From assembly GCA_035528375.1 (NCBI GenBank), contig DATKYS010000125.1, positions 1 to 22,849 on the forward strand: a DNA stretch of 22,849 nucleotides. Direction: 5' to 3'. Made by a program: the position numbers and the translations under genes. This stretch comes from a bacterium (GTDB taxonomy: Bacteria; RBG-13-66-14). Of this stretch, positions 1 to 7,921 are shown piece by piece; the first letter of the stretch is position 1, and each line of letters opens with the position of its first letter. Under the pieces are notes generated by a model. It had not been told where the DNA came from, searched no databases, and saw only the letters and a list, made by a program, of their open reading frames with translations.

Positions 1-20
1 CCCCCCAAAGGGGGGAGGGA
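1..20. repeat. Partial dispersed repeat at the left edge
   Basis: CCCCCC-AAA-GGGGGG followed by AGGGA is one copy of the C-run/G-run hairpin family found throughout the window's gaps. It lies 7 bases beyond the stop of the 225-aa gene. Confidence 0.6.
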
Positions 21-27
21 GAATAGC

Positions 28-705
28 CTAGAGGAGGGGGGCCAGTTTTTTAGAAACCTCCGCCGACACCGAGGCCCGCAGCACCTCCCCCAGCCCGGCC
101 CAGGTGACGCCCGGGCTCCGCTCGTAGAGCGCCCGACCGGCGTCCAGGAGCTGCGCCGCGGCGGGGCCCTTCATCAGCAGGCTGAAATCCTCCCCCCCGA
201 ACCGAAAAACGACCACACCCTCGCACAGAGTGTCCTCGCGCTCGACGATGCAGAACCGGACCTGGTTCTCCACGTCGCCCCGGCGGTCCAGGTGCCGCAG
301 GACCCAACTCCGGCCGCCGTACCCCGCCACCCCGACCAAGTCCCCGCCCTCCGACGGGACGCGCACCAGGTTCCCCAGCGCCAAGTCGAGCTTGGGGTGC
401 GTATCCCCCGCGCTCCGCAGCCGCTCGCCTATCCCCTCCAGGCTGACTAGGTGAAAGAGGGCGGTGTCGGTCTCCCGGACGAGGGAGTAGAGCCGCGTGG
501 CGAGGATGAACTCGTTGGAGGAATCGAAGGCGGGGCCGAGGACGAGGGTGCTGCTCCGCTGCAGGAGGAAGATGGTCTTCAGGCCGCCCCGGAGCAGGCC
601 CAGGGTCTTCTCGTAGTGGATGTCCCGCCCGCGGTGCATCTCGGTCACCAGGGTGAAGCCCGTGGACTTGAGTATCCCCTCCGCCGACAGGTCGCGGTCG
701 TCCAT
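28..705 (-). CDS. Hypothetical protein, 225 aa, downstream partner of a GIDE-like membrane protein
   Basis: I do not recognise a family for this protein. The ATG at 705 is preceded by a GGGGAG Shine-Dalgarno site. It lies 11 bases after the stop of the GIDE-like gene, so the two are probably co-transcribed. The open frame continues far upstream, but that part runs antiparallel to nothing and shares DNA with the convincing GIDE-like gene in another frame, so the short start is preferred. The protein has no signal peptide or obvious membrane helix and looks like a cytoplasmic mixed alpha/beta protein. It has hydrophobic beta-rich stretches in the middle and an alanine/leucine-rich helix near the C-terminus. 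The stop falls only 27 bases from the window edge. That the reading frame is real is fairly certain; the function is unknown. Confidence 0.72.
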   Translation of the reverse strand: MDDRDLSAEGILKSTGFTLVTEMHRGRDIHYEKTLGLLRGGLKTIFLLQRSSTLVLGPAFDSSNEFILATRLYSLVRETDTALFHLVSLEGIGERLRSAGDTHPKLDLALGNLVRVPSEGGDLVGVAGYGGRSWVLRHLDRRGDVENQVRFCIVEREDTLCEGVVVFRFGGEDFSLLMKGPAAAQLLDAGRALYERSPGVTWAGLGEVLRASVSAEVSKKLAPLL

Positions 706-716
706 CGAGCTCCCCG

Positions 717-1472
717 CTACTTGATGATGAAACCGGCCGCCACCAGGAGCACCCCGACGACGCCCAACAGCGGCGTCAGGACGCGCCAGACCTTCACCCG
801 GCCGGTCAGCTCCCGGACCAGCTCCTGCTCGCTCTTGAGGCTGACGATGAAGCGGTCGTCGCCGGTCTTGCGCATGGCCAGCCCGCCCCCGGCGTCGGTC
901 ACCACCCCCAGGGTGTAGACGTTCACCCCTTCGGGAATCAGCCATTCCTGCTTGCGGTAGCCGAGGACGCGGTTGTCGCCGAGACCGGCCTCGGGCTCGA
1001 AGCGGTCGTGGACGACGTGGGCGCCGATTATCTCGGCCCCCCGCACCGCGACCTTCATCCGACCCGAAGCGTCCACCACGTAGAAGTCCACGGCGTTCGT
1101 CTCGTCGGAGACGGTATCCCAGACCTGGCTGACGCGCTTCTGGCGGCGGCCCTTGGAGTCGGTCACGAACTCGGTCACCTGGCGCTGACGTTCCACCAGG
1201 CTCCGGTACCACACCCCCCGCTTGCCCGAGAGCGGCGCCGTCAGGTTGCCCTCCGCGTCCACCGTCCCCTTGAGCTCGCAGGGGAATGAGAAGGAACCGT
1301 CGAGCATCTCCTCCTTGGAGGTCTTGTACGTGTCGGCGATTTCGGCGGCCGAGTAGGTCTCGGTACCGACGATGTCCGCCTGCTTGCGCCGGGCGGCCCC
1401 CAGGATGAAGAACCCGATGATGGCGATCAGGACGCACACCCCGCCGCCGACGAAGAACCCCATGTTACCCAT
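717..1472 (-). CDS. GIDE-domain-like membrane protein (E3-ligase-like), 251 aa
   Basis: The protein has an N-terminal membrane helix (about residues 5-27), a soluble middle of about 200 residues and a second helix at the extreme C-terminus (about 229-250). This layout, and the middle region with its 'GKRGVWYR' and 'TVSDET' strand segments, resembles the GIDE domain of mitochondrial MUL1/MAPL ligases and their bacterial homologues. Those bacterial proteins lack a RING finger, as this one does. Bacterial members often accompany LemA genes, but no lemA is visible here. The ATG at 1472 has a strong GGGAGGGG Shine-Dalgarno site. It is the first gene of a two-gene unit with the 225-aa protein downstream. 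The family assignment rests on remembered sequence features; the cellular role is unknown. Confidence 0.75.
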   Translation of the reverse strand: MGNMGFFVGGGVCVLIAIIGFFILGAARRKQADIVGTETYSAAEIADTYKTSKEEMLDGSFSFPCELKGTVDAEGNLTAPLSGKRGVWYRSLVERQRQVTEFVTDSKGRRQKRVSQVWDTVSDETNAVDFYVVDASGRMKVAVRGAEIIGAHVVHDRFEPEAGLGDNRVLGYRKQEWLIPEGVNVYTLGVVTDAGGGLAMRKTGDDRFIVSLKSEQELVRELTGRVKVWRVLTPLLGVVGVLLVAAGFIIK

Positions 1473-1532
1473 CGCCCCTCCCGCAGTTTTCTTTACGGGG
1501 GAAGGATACCAAATCCGGCCGTCGAGCGGGGG

Positions 1533-2489
1533 TCAAAAGAGGTTGAGGGCGAGGGCCGAGGCTCCGATGAGCCCCGCGTCGCCCCCCAGCTCGCCCGTGA
1601 CCACGTCCAATCCGGTGGGGGTGCGGAAGCGGTGCCGGTCGAGGGACTCCCGGGCGGGACCGAGGATGAGCTCCCCGGCTCCGGCCAGACCGCCGCCCAC
1701 CACCGCCAGGTCCACGTCCAGGAGGGCCTGCGCCAGGGCGAGCCCGCGGCCCAGGTACAGCCCCGCCTCCTCCAGGAGACCGGCGCAGACCCTGTCGCCC
1801 CCGCGGGCGTGCTCCGTGATGAGCCGGGAATTTATATTGACCGTGTCGCCCCCCGCCGCCGCGAGGAGGTCGGGGAGCCTCCCCTCTTTCGCCAGTTCCA
1901 TGGCCCGTCGGCGCACCGCCGAGGCCGAGGCGTAGGCTTCGAGGCATCCCCGGCGCCCGCAGTTGCAGGGCCGGCCGCCCGGCTCCACGGTCAGGTGGCC
2001 GATTTCCAGAGCGTTCCCCTTCACGCCTAAAAGGGGCCTGCCGTCGAGAACCGCCCCGCCGCCGACCCCCGTGCCCAGGGTGACTCCCAGGCACCAGGGG
2101 TGCCCCCGCGCCGCCCCGCGCCAGTATTCGCCCAGGGCGAAAGCCGTGGCGTCGTTGACCAGGGTGACCGGGAGCCCCAGCGCTTCGTAGGCCATCTCCG
2201 CCAGCGGCGCCTCGCCCAGGTCCGGGACGTTGACCGGGGAAGAGATCCACCCGCGCCCCGCGTCCATGGGCCCGGGCACCGCCAGGACCAGGGCGTCCGG
2301 CTTTCCGCCCGATTCGGCGACGAGCTCTTCCAGGAGCTCCGCCAGGGTTTTCAAGAACACGGCGGGACGCCGGTCCCCACGCGGCGGGGTCTTCCTTCCG
2401 GCGACGACGCGCCCCGAGGGGTCCACCAGACCCGCCCGGAGGTTGGTCCCGCCGAGGTCCACCGCGTAGATCAACCGCTCGCCCACCAT
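1533..2489 (-). CDS. ROK-family sugar kinase (glucokinase-like), 318 aa
   Basis: This is a cytoplasmic kinase that would phosphorylate glucose or a related hexose or N-acetylhexosamine using ATP. The N-terminal phosphate-binding loop DLGGTNLRAGL (residues 11-21), the catalytic Asp in 'VNDATA' (D112), the substrate-binding 'EIGH' (161-164) and the zinc motif CNCGRRGC (C174, C176, C181, with H164) are all present. This is the complete ROK signature. There is no N-terminal winged helix, so it is a kinase and not a NagC/Mlc-type repressor. The length matches ROK glucokinases. The ATG at 2489 has an AAAGGTG Shine-Dalgarno site. It diverges from the receiver-like gene. Exact sugar specificity cannot be read from the sequence. 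Confidence 0.93.
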   Translation of the reverse strand: MVGERLIYAVDLGGTNLRAGLVDPSGRVVAGRKTPPRGDRRPAVFLKTLAELLEELVAESGGKPDALVLAVPGPMDAGRGWISSPVNVPDLGEAPLAEMAYEALGLPVTLVNDATAFALGEYWRGAARGHPWCLGVTLGTGVGGGAVLDGRPLLGVKGNALEIGHLTVEPGGRPCNCGRRGCLEAYASASAVRRRAMELAKEGRLPDLLAAAGGDTVNINSRLITEHARGGDRVCAGLLEEAGLYLGRGLALAQALLDVDLAVVGGGLAGAGELILGPARESLDRHRFRTPTGLDVVTGELGGDAGLIGASALALNLF

Positions 2490-2515
2490 GACACCTTTAC
2501 AGGAAAGCTCCCCGC

Positions 2516-2528
2516 TGGTATTCTACCA
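2516..2528. promoter_or_regulatory. Small dyad between divergent genes
   Basis: TGGTA-TTC-TACCA is a perfect 5-base dyad in the 62-base gap between the ROK kinase and receiver-like genes. On the minus strand it contains TAGAAT, which could serve as a -10 element for the kinase gene. It could be an operator shared by both genes, but the arms are short and could occur by chance. Confidence 0.25.
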
Positions 2529-2551
2529 AAAGCACGAGCGAGGAGGTGCCC

Positions 2552-3154
2552 GTGGCCGAGCGGCTCGCCGAAAGGCTCAAGGTCTGGTTCGTGGACGACG
2601 AGCAGGAGCGCCATGACGAGTTCGACCGCCGTCACGGCGAGCGGTACGACGTCCGGCACTTCCACCGCCCCGACGAGGTCCTCGCGGCCCTGGAAAACGG
2701 CGAGAAGCCGGACCTGCTCCTCTCCGACGTCTTTTTCCTCCGGGAGGACGCGCGCGACCGGGCCGACGGGTTGCAGCGGGAGATGCGGGAGCTGGACGAG
2801 CGCCTGAGCGATTTCGCCCGGCGGTACACCGAGGTTTACGCACCCGAGGGGCTGGAGCTCGCGGCCAAGCTGCACCGGGAGCGGCGCCCCTTCCCCAACG
2901 TCGTCTACTCCTCGAAGGCGGCGATTCTCCTGGACGAGCCCGCCTTCTCCCGCATCGCCCGCGAGACGGGGCCGGTGTGGATTCTCAAGGGCAAAGAGGA
3001 CGCCGAGGCGGAGCAGTTGAAAATCGAGAGCGTGAGCCTGGGGTGGAACTGGCGCCGCCGCTACCTGCAGGTGAAGGGGCTCCTGGCCATCGTGGCCATC
3101 GCCGCGATGGCGGCGGGCTGGTTTTTGGGGATGCTCCTGGGCCGGGTCATGTAG
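2552..3154 (+). CDS. Receiver-like domain protein with C-terminal membrane anchor, 200 aa
   Basis: Residues 9-60 look like a response-regulator receiver domain. 'VWFVDDEQER' supplies the acidic pair (D15, D16), and 'LLLSDVFFLRED' supplies a phospho-acceptor candidate (D59) after a hydrophobic strand. Late Lys residues in 'WILKGKED' (146, 148) sit where the conserved Lys would be. An unusual charged helical insert (about 66-97) separates the two halves. There is no DNA-binding or enzymatic output domain; a single hydrophobic helix (about 175-196) anchors the C-terminus. GTG at 2552 is chosen over GTG at 2546 because AGGAGG at 2541-2546 lies 5 bases before it and overlaps the earlier codon. Partner kinase and role are unknown. 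Confidence 0.72.
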   Translation: MAERLAERLKVWFVDDEQERHDEFDRRHGERYDVRHFHRPDEVLAALENGEKPDLLLSDVFFLREDARDRADGLQREMRELDERLSDFARRYTEVYAPEGLELAAKLHRERRPFPNVVYSSKAAILLDEPAFSRIARETGPVWILKGKEDAEAEQLKIESVSLGWNWRRRYLQVKGLLAIVAIAAMAAGWFLGMLLGRVM

Positions 3155-3716
3155 GCGACCCCCCCACGGCGCCCGTGAATGATCAACGTAGGGCGGCAAC
3201 TCCGTGTGCCGCCCGTTTATTAAACGAGGCAGGTGTACGGGCTGCCATAGCCCCCTCCCCCCTTTGGGGGGAGGGGGGCGGGCGGGTGTGGACACCCGCC
3301 CCTACGAGTGAGGTGAAAATCCTACGTCACCCTCGTAGGGGCCGACCTTCAGGTCGGCCCGCGGCGGCCCGCAGAGGACTCGTCCTACGGGGCCGCCAGA
3401 CGTCACCGCAACCAACGGGTGCAGCGGCCCCCTCTCCCTTTAAGGGAGAGGGTCGGGGTGAGGGTAGAAATCAGCGAAAATCAACGACCCCCAATTCGGC
3501 CCCAAAAACGCGGCGGGGATTGAAGTCCCCGCCCTACATTCGTCGGACGCCGCGAATCCGACCCGTAGGGGCGACCGTCCACGGTCGCCCGCGGGCGGAG
3601 ACGAAGCCCCGCCCCTACGTCACCGCAACCGGGGTGAGGGCTGCCTCATAAAAAACGGGCGGGCCCAAAGCCCCGCCCCTACACCATCGTAATCCCCGGG
3701 CCATACCGGCCCAACC
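3155..3716. repeat. Intergenic region filled with GC-rich palindromic repeats
   Basis: I see no gene in these 562 bases. They hold a chain of short hairpin elements. These include GGGCGGCA/TGCCGCCC (3191-3214), a C-run/G-run hairpin with a TTT loop (3251-3277), GGGCGGGTGT/ACACCCGCCC (3280-3301), GGGCCGACCT/AGGTCGGCCC (3338-3360) and GGGCGACCGT/ACGGTCGCCC (3568-3590). A CTCTCCCTTTAAGGGAGAG element lies at about 3432-3450. Many are bordered by GTAGGG or CCCTAC and by 'TCACCGCAACC'-like text. The same element types recur at 4660-4990, 17140-17340, 19040-19200 and 22720-22849. Confidence 0.85.
3191..3220 (+). terminator. Possible repeat-derived terminator after the receiver-like gene
   Basis: An 8-base GC stem (GGGCGGCA with TGCCGCCC) and an 8-base loop are followed by GTTTATT. 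The U-tract is weak, so termination is plausible but uncertain. It lies 37 bases after the stop codon at 3154. Confidence 0.4.
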
Positions 3717-4217
3717 TCACGACCGCAGGGTCACGTCCAGGATGTTCCCCAGCCGCTCGGGGTGGCTCGAGGTGAATACGTAGGCCTGAACCTTGTCGCT
3801 CTTCGAATCGGCGACCTCGATTTTCAGGGCCGGCCCCCCCGTGGACACCCAGTACCAGGCGCGGTCGCGACCACGCCGGATGCCGTAACCCCCCGAGTCG
3901 GACAGACGGATGAAGGTCGGCTCCGTGGAGATGATGCTCCGGCGGGCGATGGTCTTCTTGAAGACGCCGAAGGCCAGGAAGAGCCGGGACTGGGTGACGG
4001 TGACGACGAGCTGGGTGAACGAGAGCCCCACGAAGAGCGCGACGGAGGCCGTGACGGTGCAGGCCCAGAAGACGGTCCGCTCATCCGGCGTCCGGAAGCC
4101 GCCCCACAGGACCACGCCGAGCATCAGCAACCCGACGACGGTGACCGTTATCCAGAAGGAAACCCGGGAGACGGTGCTCTCCCGGTAGACGACGATGTCG
4201 GGGGAGGCCTGGTTCAT
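3717..4217 (-). CDS. Small two-helix membrane protein, 166 aa
   Basis: Two hydrophobic helices (about residues 19-39 and 48-72) are followed by a soluble beta-rich domain of about 90 residues. Its pattern (basic 'RRSIIS', then alternating strands ending in a C-terminal helix 'HPERLGNILDV') resembles small bacterial PH-like membrane proteins. This is a fold impression only. The ATG overlaps the stop of the upstream ArsR gene as ATGA (4-base overlap), so translation is coupled and the pair forms one operon. It is probably the gene controlled by that repressor. Substrate and function are unknown. Confidence 0.78.
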   Translation of the reverse strand: MNQASPDIVVYRESTVSRVSFWITVTVVGLLMLGVVLWGGFRTPDERTVFWACTVTASVALFVGLSFTQLVVTVTQSRLFLAFGVFKKTIARRSIISTEPTFIRLSDSGGYGIRRGRDRAWYWVSTGGPALKIEVADSKSDKVQAYVFTSSHPERLGNILDVTLRS

Positions 4218-4594
4218 TGCGGGCCGCTCTCCCGGATTTTCGCGAAGTGGGCCCGCAGGTCGCCGAGGAGCTTTTCCGCTTTCTGATCTTCCCGCAGGTC
4301 GCGGGCGCCGCAGGCGCCGAGGAGGGCGACGACGATGGGCAGGTTCTCGTCGGCCAGGCCGTAGCAGACCCGGTTCCCCTCCCGGCGGAAGGTGACGAGC
4401 TGAGCCCCGCGCATGACGGCCAGGTGCTGGGAGATGTTGGGCTGCTTGAGCCCCAGGGCGGCGCGCAGGTCGTCCACGCAGGACACGTCACGGGCCAGGA
4501 GCTCCACGATGCGCAGCCGGGTGGGGTGGGCCATCGCCTTGAACAGACGCGCCGTCTTCTCGCACCGGTCCTGCTCTTCCACGGTCCTCCTCAC
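4214..4594 (-). CDS. ArsR/SmtB-family winged-helix repressor, 126 aa
   Basis: The segment 'LFKAMAHPTRLRIVELLARDVSCVDDL', in which key residues are the HPTRL helix turn and a Cys in the third helix, is the classic ArsR N-terminal core. It is followed by the recognition helix 'KQPNISQHLAVM' and the wing 'RREGNRVCYGL'. The usual metal motif (ELCVCDL type) is reduced to one Cys, with further Cys in the wing and at 'GACGA', so the effector may be a metal, a redox signal or none. GTG at 4594 and GTG at 4582 are both possible starts; AGGAGG lies only 3 bases before the second. Either way the leader is very short given the promoter at 4612-4640. Autoregulation with the coupled membrane-protein gene is likely. 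Confidence 0.88.
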   Translation of the reverse strand: MRRTVEEQDRCEKTARLFKAMAHPTRLRIVELLARDVSCVDDLRAALGLKQPNISQHLAVMRGAQLVTFRREGNRVCYGLADENLPIVVALLGACGARDLREDQKAEKLLGDLRAHFAKIRESGPQ

Positions 4595-5027
4595 GTGTTT
4601 AACCTGTTGCGAATATACGAAATTCCTAGTTTTTTGTCAAGACGGCGGAGCGCTTTATCCGTGGAGGGGCGCCGGCCGCGACCGTCCCGACGGGTCGGGG
4701 TGAGGGCCGCCGTAGATAAAAATGTAGGGCGGCCCCGTAGGACGCGTCCTCTGCGGGCCGCCGCGGCGGGGATTAATATCTGCGGCCGAAGGCAAATCCC
4801 CGCACTGCATTTAGAAGCGGCTCGCCTACGGGGCAGGGAGTGGCGTGCAGCGGCCCCCTCTCCCTTTAAGGGAGAGGGTCGGGGTGAGGGTAGAAAACAG
4901 CGAAAATCAACAACCCCTATTTCGCCCAATATAAACGGCGGGGACTAAGGTTCCCGCCCTACATCTAGGAGAAGCTCGACTACGGACCGGGACGGGGGTA
5001 GGCGGATCCCGGGACAACCCCGCCCGC
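4595..5027. repeat. Second repeat-filled intergenic region
   Basis: Apart from the promoters at its two ends I see no gene. It carries the same element types as 3155-3716. A GTAGGGCGGCCCC / GGGCCGCC block lies at about 4723-4760. A 73-base segment (4845-4917) matches 3419-3491 at 71 positions by eye. A GGCGGGGACT...GTTCCCGCCCTACAT block follows (about 4934-4965), as it does after the first copy. Confidence 0.85.
4612..4640 (-). promoter_or_regulatory. Near-consensus sigma-70 promoter of the ArsR operon, with overlapping dyad
   Basis: The minus strand reads TTGACA (4640-4635), a 17-base spacer, then TATATT (4617-4612). The imperfect dyad GAATTTCGTATATTC (4625-4611) overlaps the -10 box, where an ArsR-type repressor would block polymerase. 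The expected transcription start near 4605 lies only about 10 bases before the first possible start codon. Confidence 0.75.
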
Positions 5028-5056
5028 TTGACCGAGTGTATACTAATGTGTATACT
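5028..5056 (+). promoter_or_regulatory. Sigma-70 promoter of the sigma-54 activator gene, with tandem GTGTATACT repeats
   Basis: TTGACC (5028-5033), a 17-base spacer and TATACT (5051-5056) form a good promoter. The nonamer GTGTATACT occurs twice, at 5036-5044 and 5048-5056, one near helical turn apart. The second copy contains the -10 box. The repeats could be an operator for autoregulation. The predicted transcription start falls at about 5062-5063, on the ATG itself. Confidence 0.65.
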
Positions 5057-5062
5057 GCCGTC

Positions 5063-6580
<1,518 letters not shown>

Positions 6581-6624
6581 TGCTTGGGGTCCGCGGAAGA
6601 GCTCAGATGTCACAAGGTGATGAA

Positions 6625-7746
6625 ATGAGAACCATGAAAATCCTCGTCTGGCTGTCGCTTCTCGGAATGACGGCGGTCGCCGGTGAGCTCACCCTGGGTT
6701 ATTCATCGGTCCTGGAGGCGGAATTCTACCTCGCATTCCCGGACGAACTGGCAATTGACGCCTTCGACTGCTGTTTCCACACGCCGGGCGGGGAGGAACA
6801 TGTCTGCACCCGATTAGAATTCAGCCTGCCGGTGAATCCCGCCGAATTGAGAGGCGGACTCAGCCCGAATGGGTGCTGGGGTTACGTGGTGGCGACACTC
6901 GCGGACCGGGGCACGGTTAGGGGGGACGAGCTGCTGGTTTTCTTTCTCGAAGACCCCATGCCGTGGCGCATCAACCAGTACGCTTATCTCCACTCCTTCC
7001 ATTTCGGCGACGATTATCTCTACTTCCTCGGAGACTTCTACGGTTTCACCTCGGCCTGGCGGTTCCCGCTAATCGCCCAAATCGCCATGCCGCCGCCCAC
7101 CGAGGAACTCCTGGAGGAGCTTGCCGATCAGTCCGTGGAGACCCTGGGACCGGATTGGCAGTGGCTGCTGATCGCGGACACCGTCACGCCGGATGCGGCG
7201 GCGCTCGAGGCCTGGCCGCCCACACGAGAATATTTACTGACGGGGGATCAAGTCGCCGGTTGCCCCTGGGGATTACCGGTCCTGCGCAGGCTCGATCCCT
7301 GCGGCGGAGAATCTTCGCCGGTGGTGCAGCCTTCGGCCTCCTCTCATCTGACCGGGGATGTCTGCGACATGGGACCGGGGGCGGCGGTGGACGGCCGCTT
7401 TGAGACGGCCTGGTGCGAGGGGGTCCCGGGAACGGGGGTCGGGGAGAGTCTGGCGCTGACCTTCGACGGCGAATACCCCCTGACCGGCGTGACGGTCCTG
7501 CCCGGTTACGCCCGCGACCCGGAGCTGTGGGGGGATAACGCCCGTCCCCGTCGGTTGTCGCTCGAAGCCGCGGACCGGACCTTCGAGTTCGAGCTGAAGG
7601 ATGAACCGGCGCTCCAGCGCCTGGAGCTGGAGAGCACGGTCTGGACGGATACGCTCCGCGTGACCATCCTGGAGGTTTATCCCGGAGAACGCTGGGACGA
7701 CACCTGCATCGCCGAAGTCACGCCGCGCTTCGACTCGGGCTTTTGA
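6625..7746 (+). CDS. Secreted protein with C-terminal NADase-type glycan-binding (discoidin-like) domain, 373 aa
   Basis: A signal peptide (about residues 1-20, basic start then 'ILVWLSLLGMTAVAG') predicts export. The C-terminal part, about residues 235-370, has the 'GAAVDGRFETAWCEG' and 'GVGESLALTF' motifs and a later 'GY...LWGDNARPRRL' strand. These are typical of the discoidin-like domain annotated as NADase-type glycan-binding. The N-terminal 200 residues are not recognised and have several Cys that may form disulfides outside the cytoplasm. ATG 6625 is preferred because AAGGTGA precedes it and it gives a proper signal peptide. The longer frame would start on the stop codon of the activator gene. 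It may bind surface glycans; no catalytic motif is visible. Confidence 0.78.
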   Translation: MRTMKILVWLSLLGMTAVAGELTLGYSSVLEAEFYLAFPDELAIDAFDCCFHTPGGEEHVCTRLEFSLPVNPAELRGGLSPNGCWGYVVATLADRGTVRGDELLVFFLEDPMPWRINQYAYLHSFHFGDDYLYFLGDFYGFTSAWRFPLIAQIAMPPPTEELLEELADQSVETLGPDWQWLLIADTVTPDAAALEAWPPTREYLLTGDQVAGCPWGLPVLRRLDPCGGESSPVVQPSASSHLTGDVCDMGPGAAVDGRFETAWCEGVPGTGVGESLALTFDGEYPLTGVTVLPGYARDPELWGDNARPRRLSLEAADRTFEFELKDEPALQRLELESTVWTDTLRVTILEVYPGERWDDTCIAEVTPRFDSGF

Positions 7747-7747
7747 C

Positions 7748-7915
7748 GTGGAGTTCAGTGATGCTCCGCCGGTCGAACCGCGGAGGTCCTCGAACGCCCC
7801 CGCGCCGGGGGATGCGGTAATCCAGACCACATCGTCCGCCGAGGCCCCGGGCATCCAGCGGAGTTATTTAAATCGGATGATCAAGCAGCTCGACATCCGT
7901 CAGCCGGACCATTGA
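7748..7915 (+). pseudogene. Remnant of a duplicated sigma-54 activator C-terminus
   Basis: Reading in one open frame to the TGA at 7913-7915, the last 20-odd residues (about 7838-7912) are 'AEAPGIQRSYLNRMIKQLDI' plus a short tail. The activator at 5063-6580 ends in 'AEALGIQRSYLNRMIKQLGL' plus a tail. Nucleotide identity is high but with many synonymous changes, so the copy is not recent. Upstream of this match the frame (from GTG 7748) shows no similarity to the activator and no Shine-Dalgarno site. It ends 6 bases before the aldehyde dehydrogenase ATG. It is probably a decayed duplicate; expression as a 55-residue peptide is possible but unsupported. Confidence 0.7.
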
Positions 7916-7921
7916 GGTTAG

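Noticed and set aside
717-1437. Long upstream extension of the reading frame of the 225-aa gene
   Set aside because: It overlaps the GIDE-like gene on the same strand in another frame, is rich in Gly/Arg low-complexity text typical of shifted high-GC frames, and has no ribosome site.
3245-3600. CRISPR-like array of palindromic repeats
   Set aside because: The palindromes differ in arm sequence and spacing, and no regular repeat-spacer pattern or cas gene is present.
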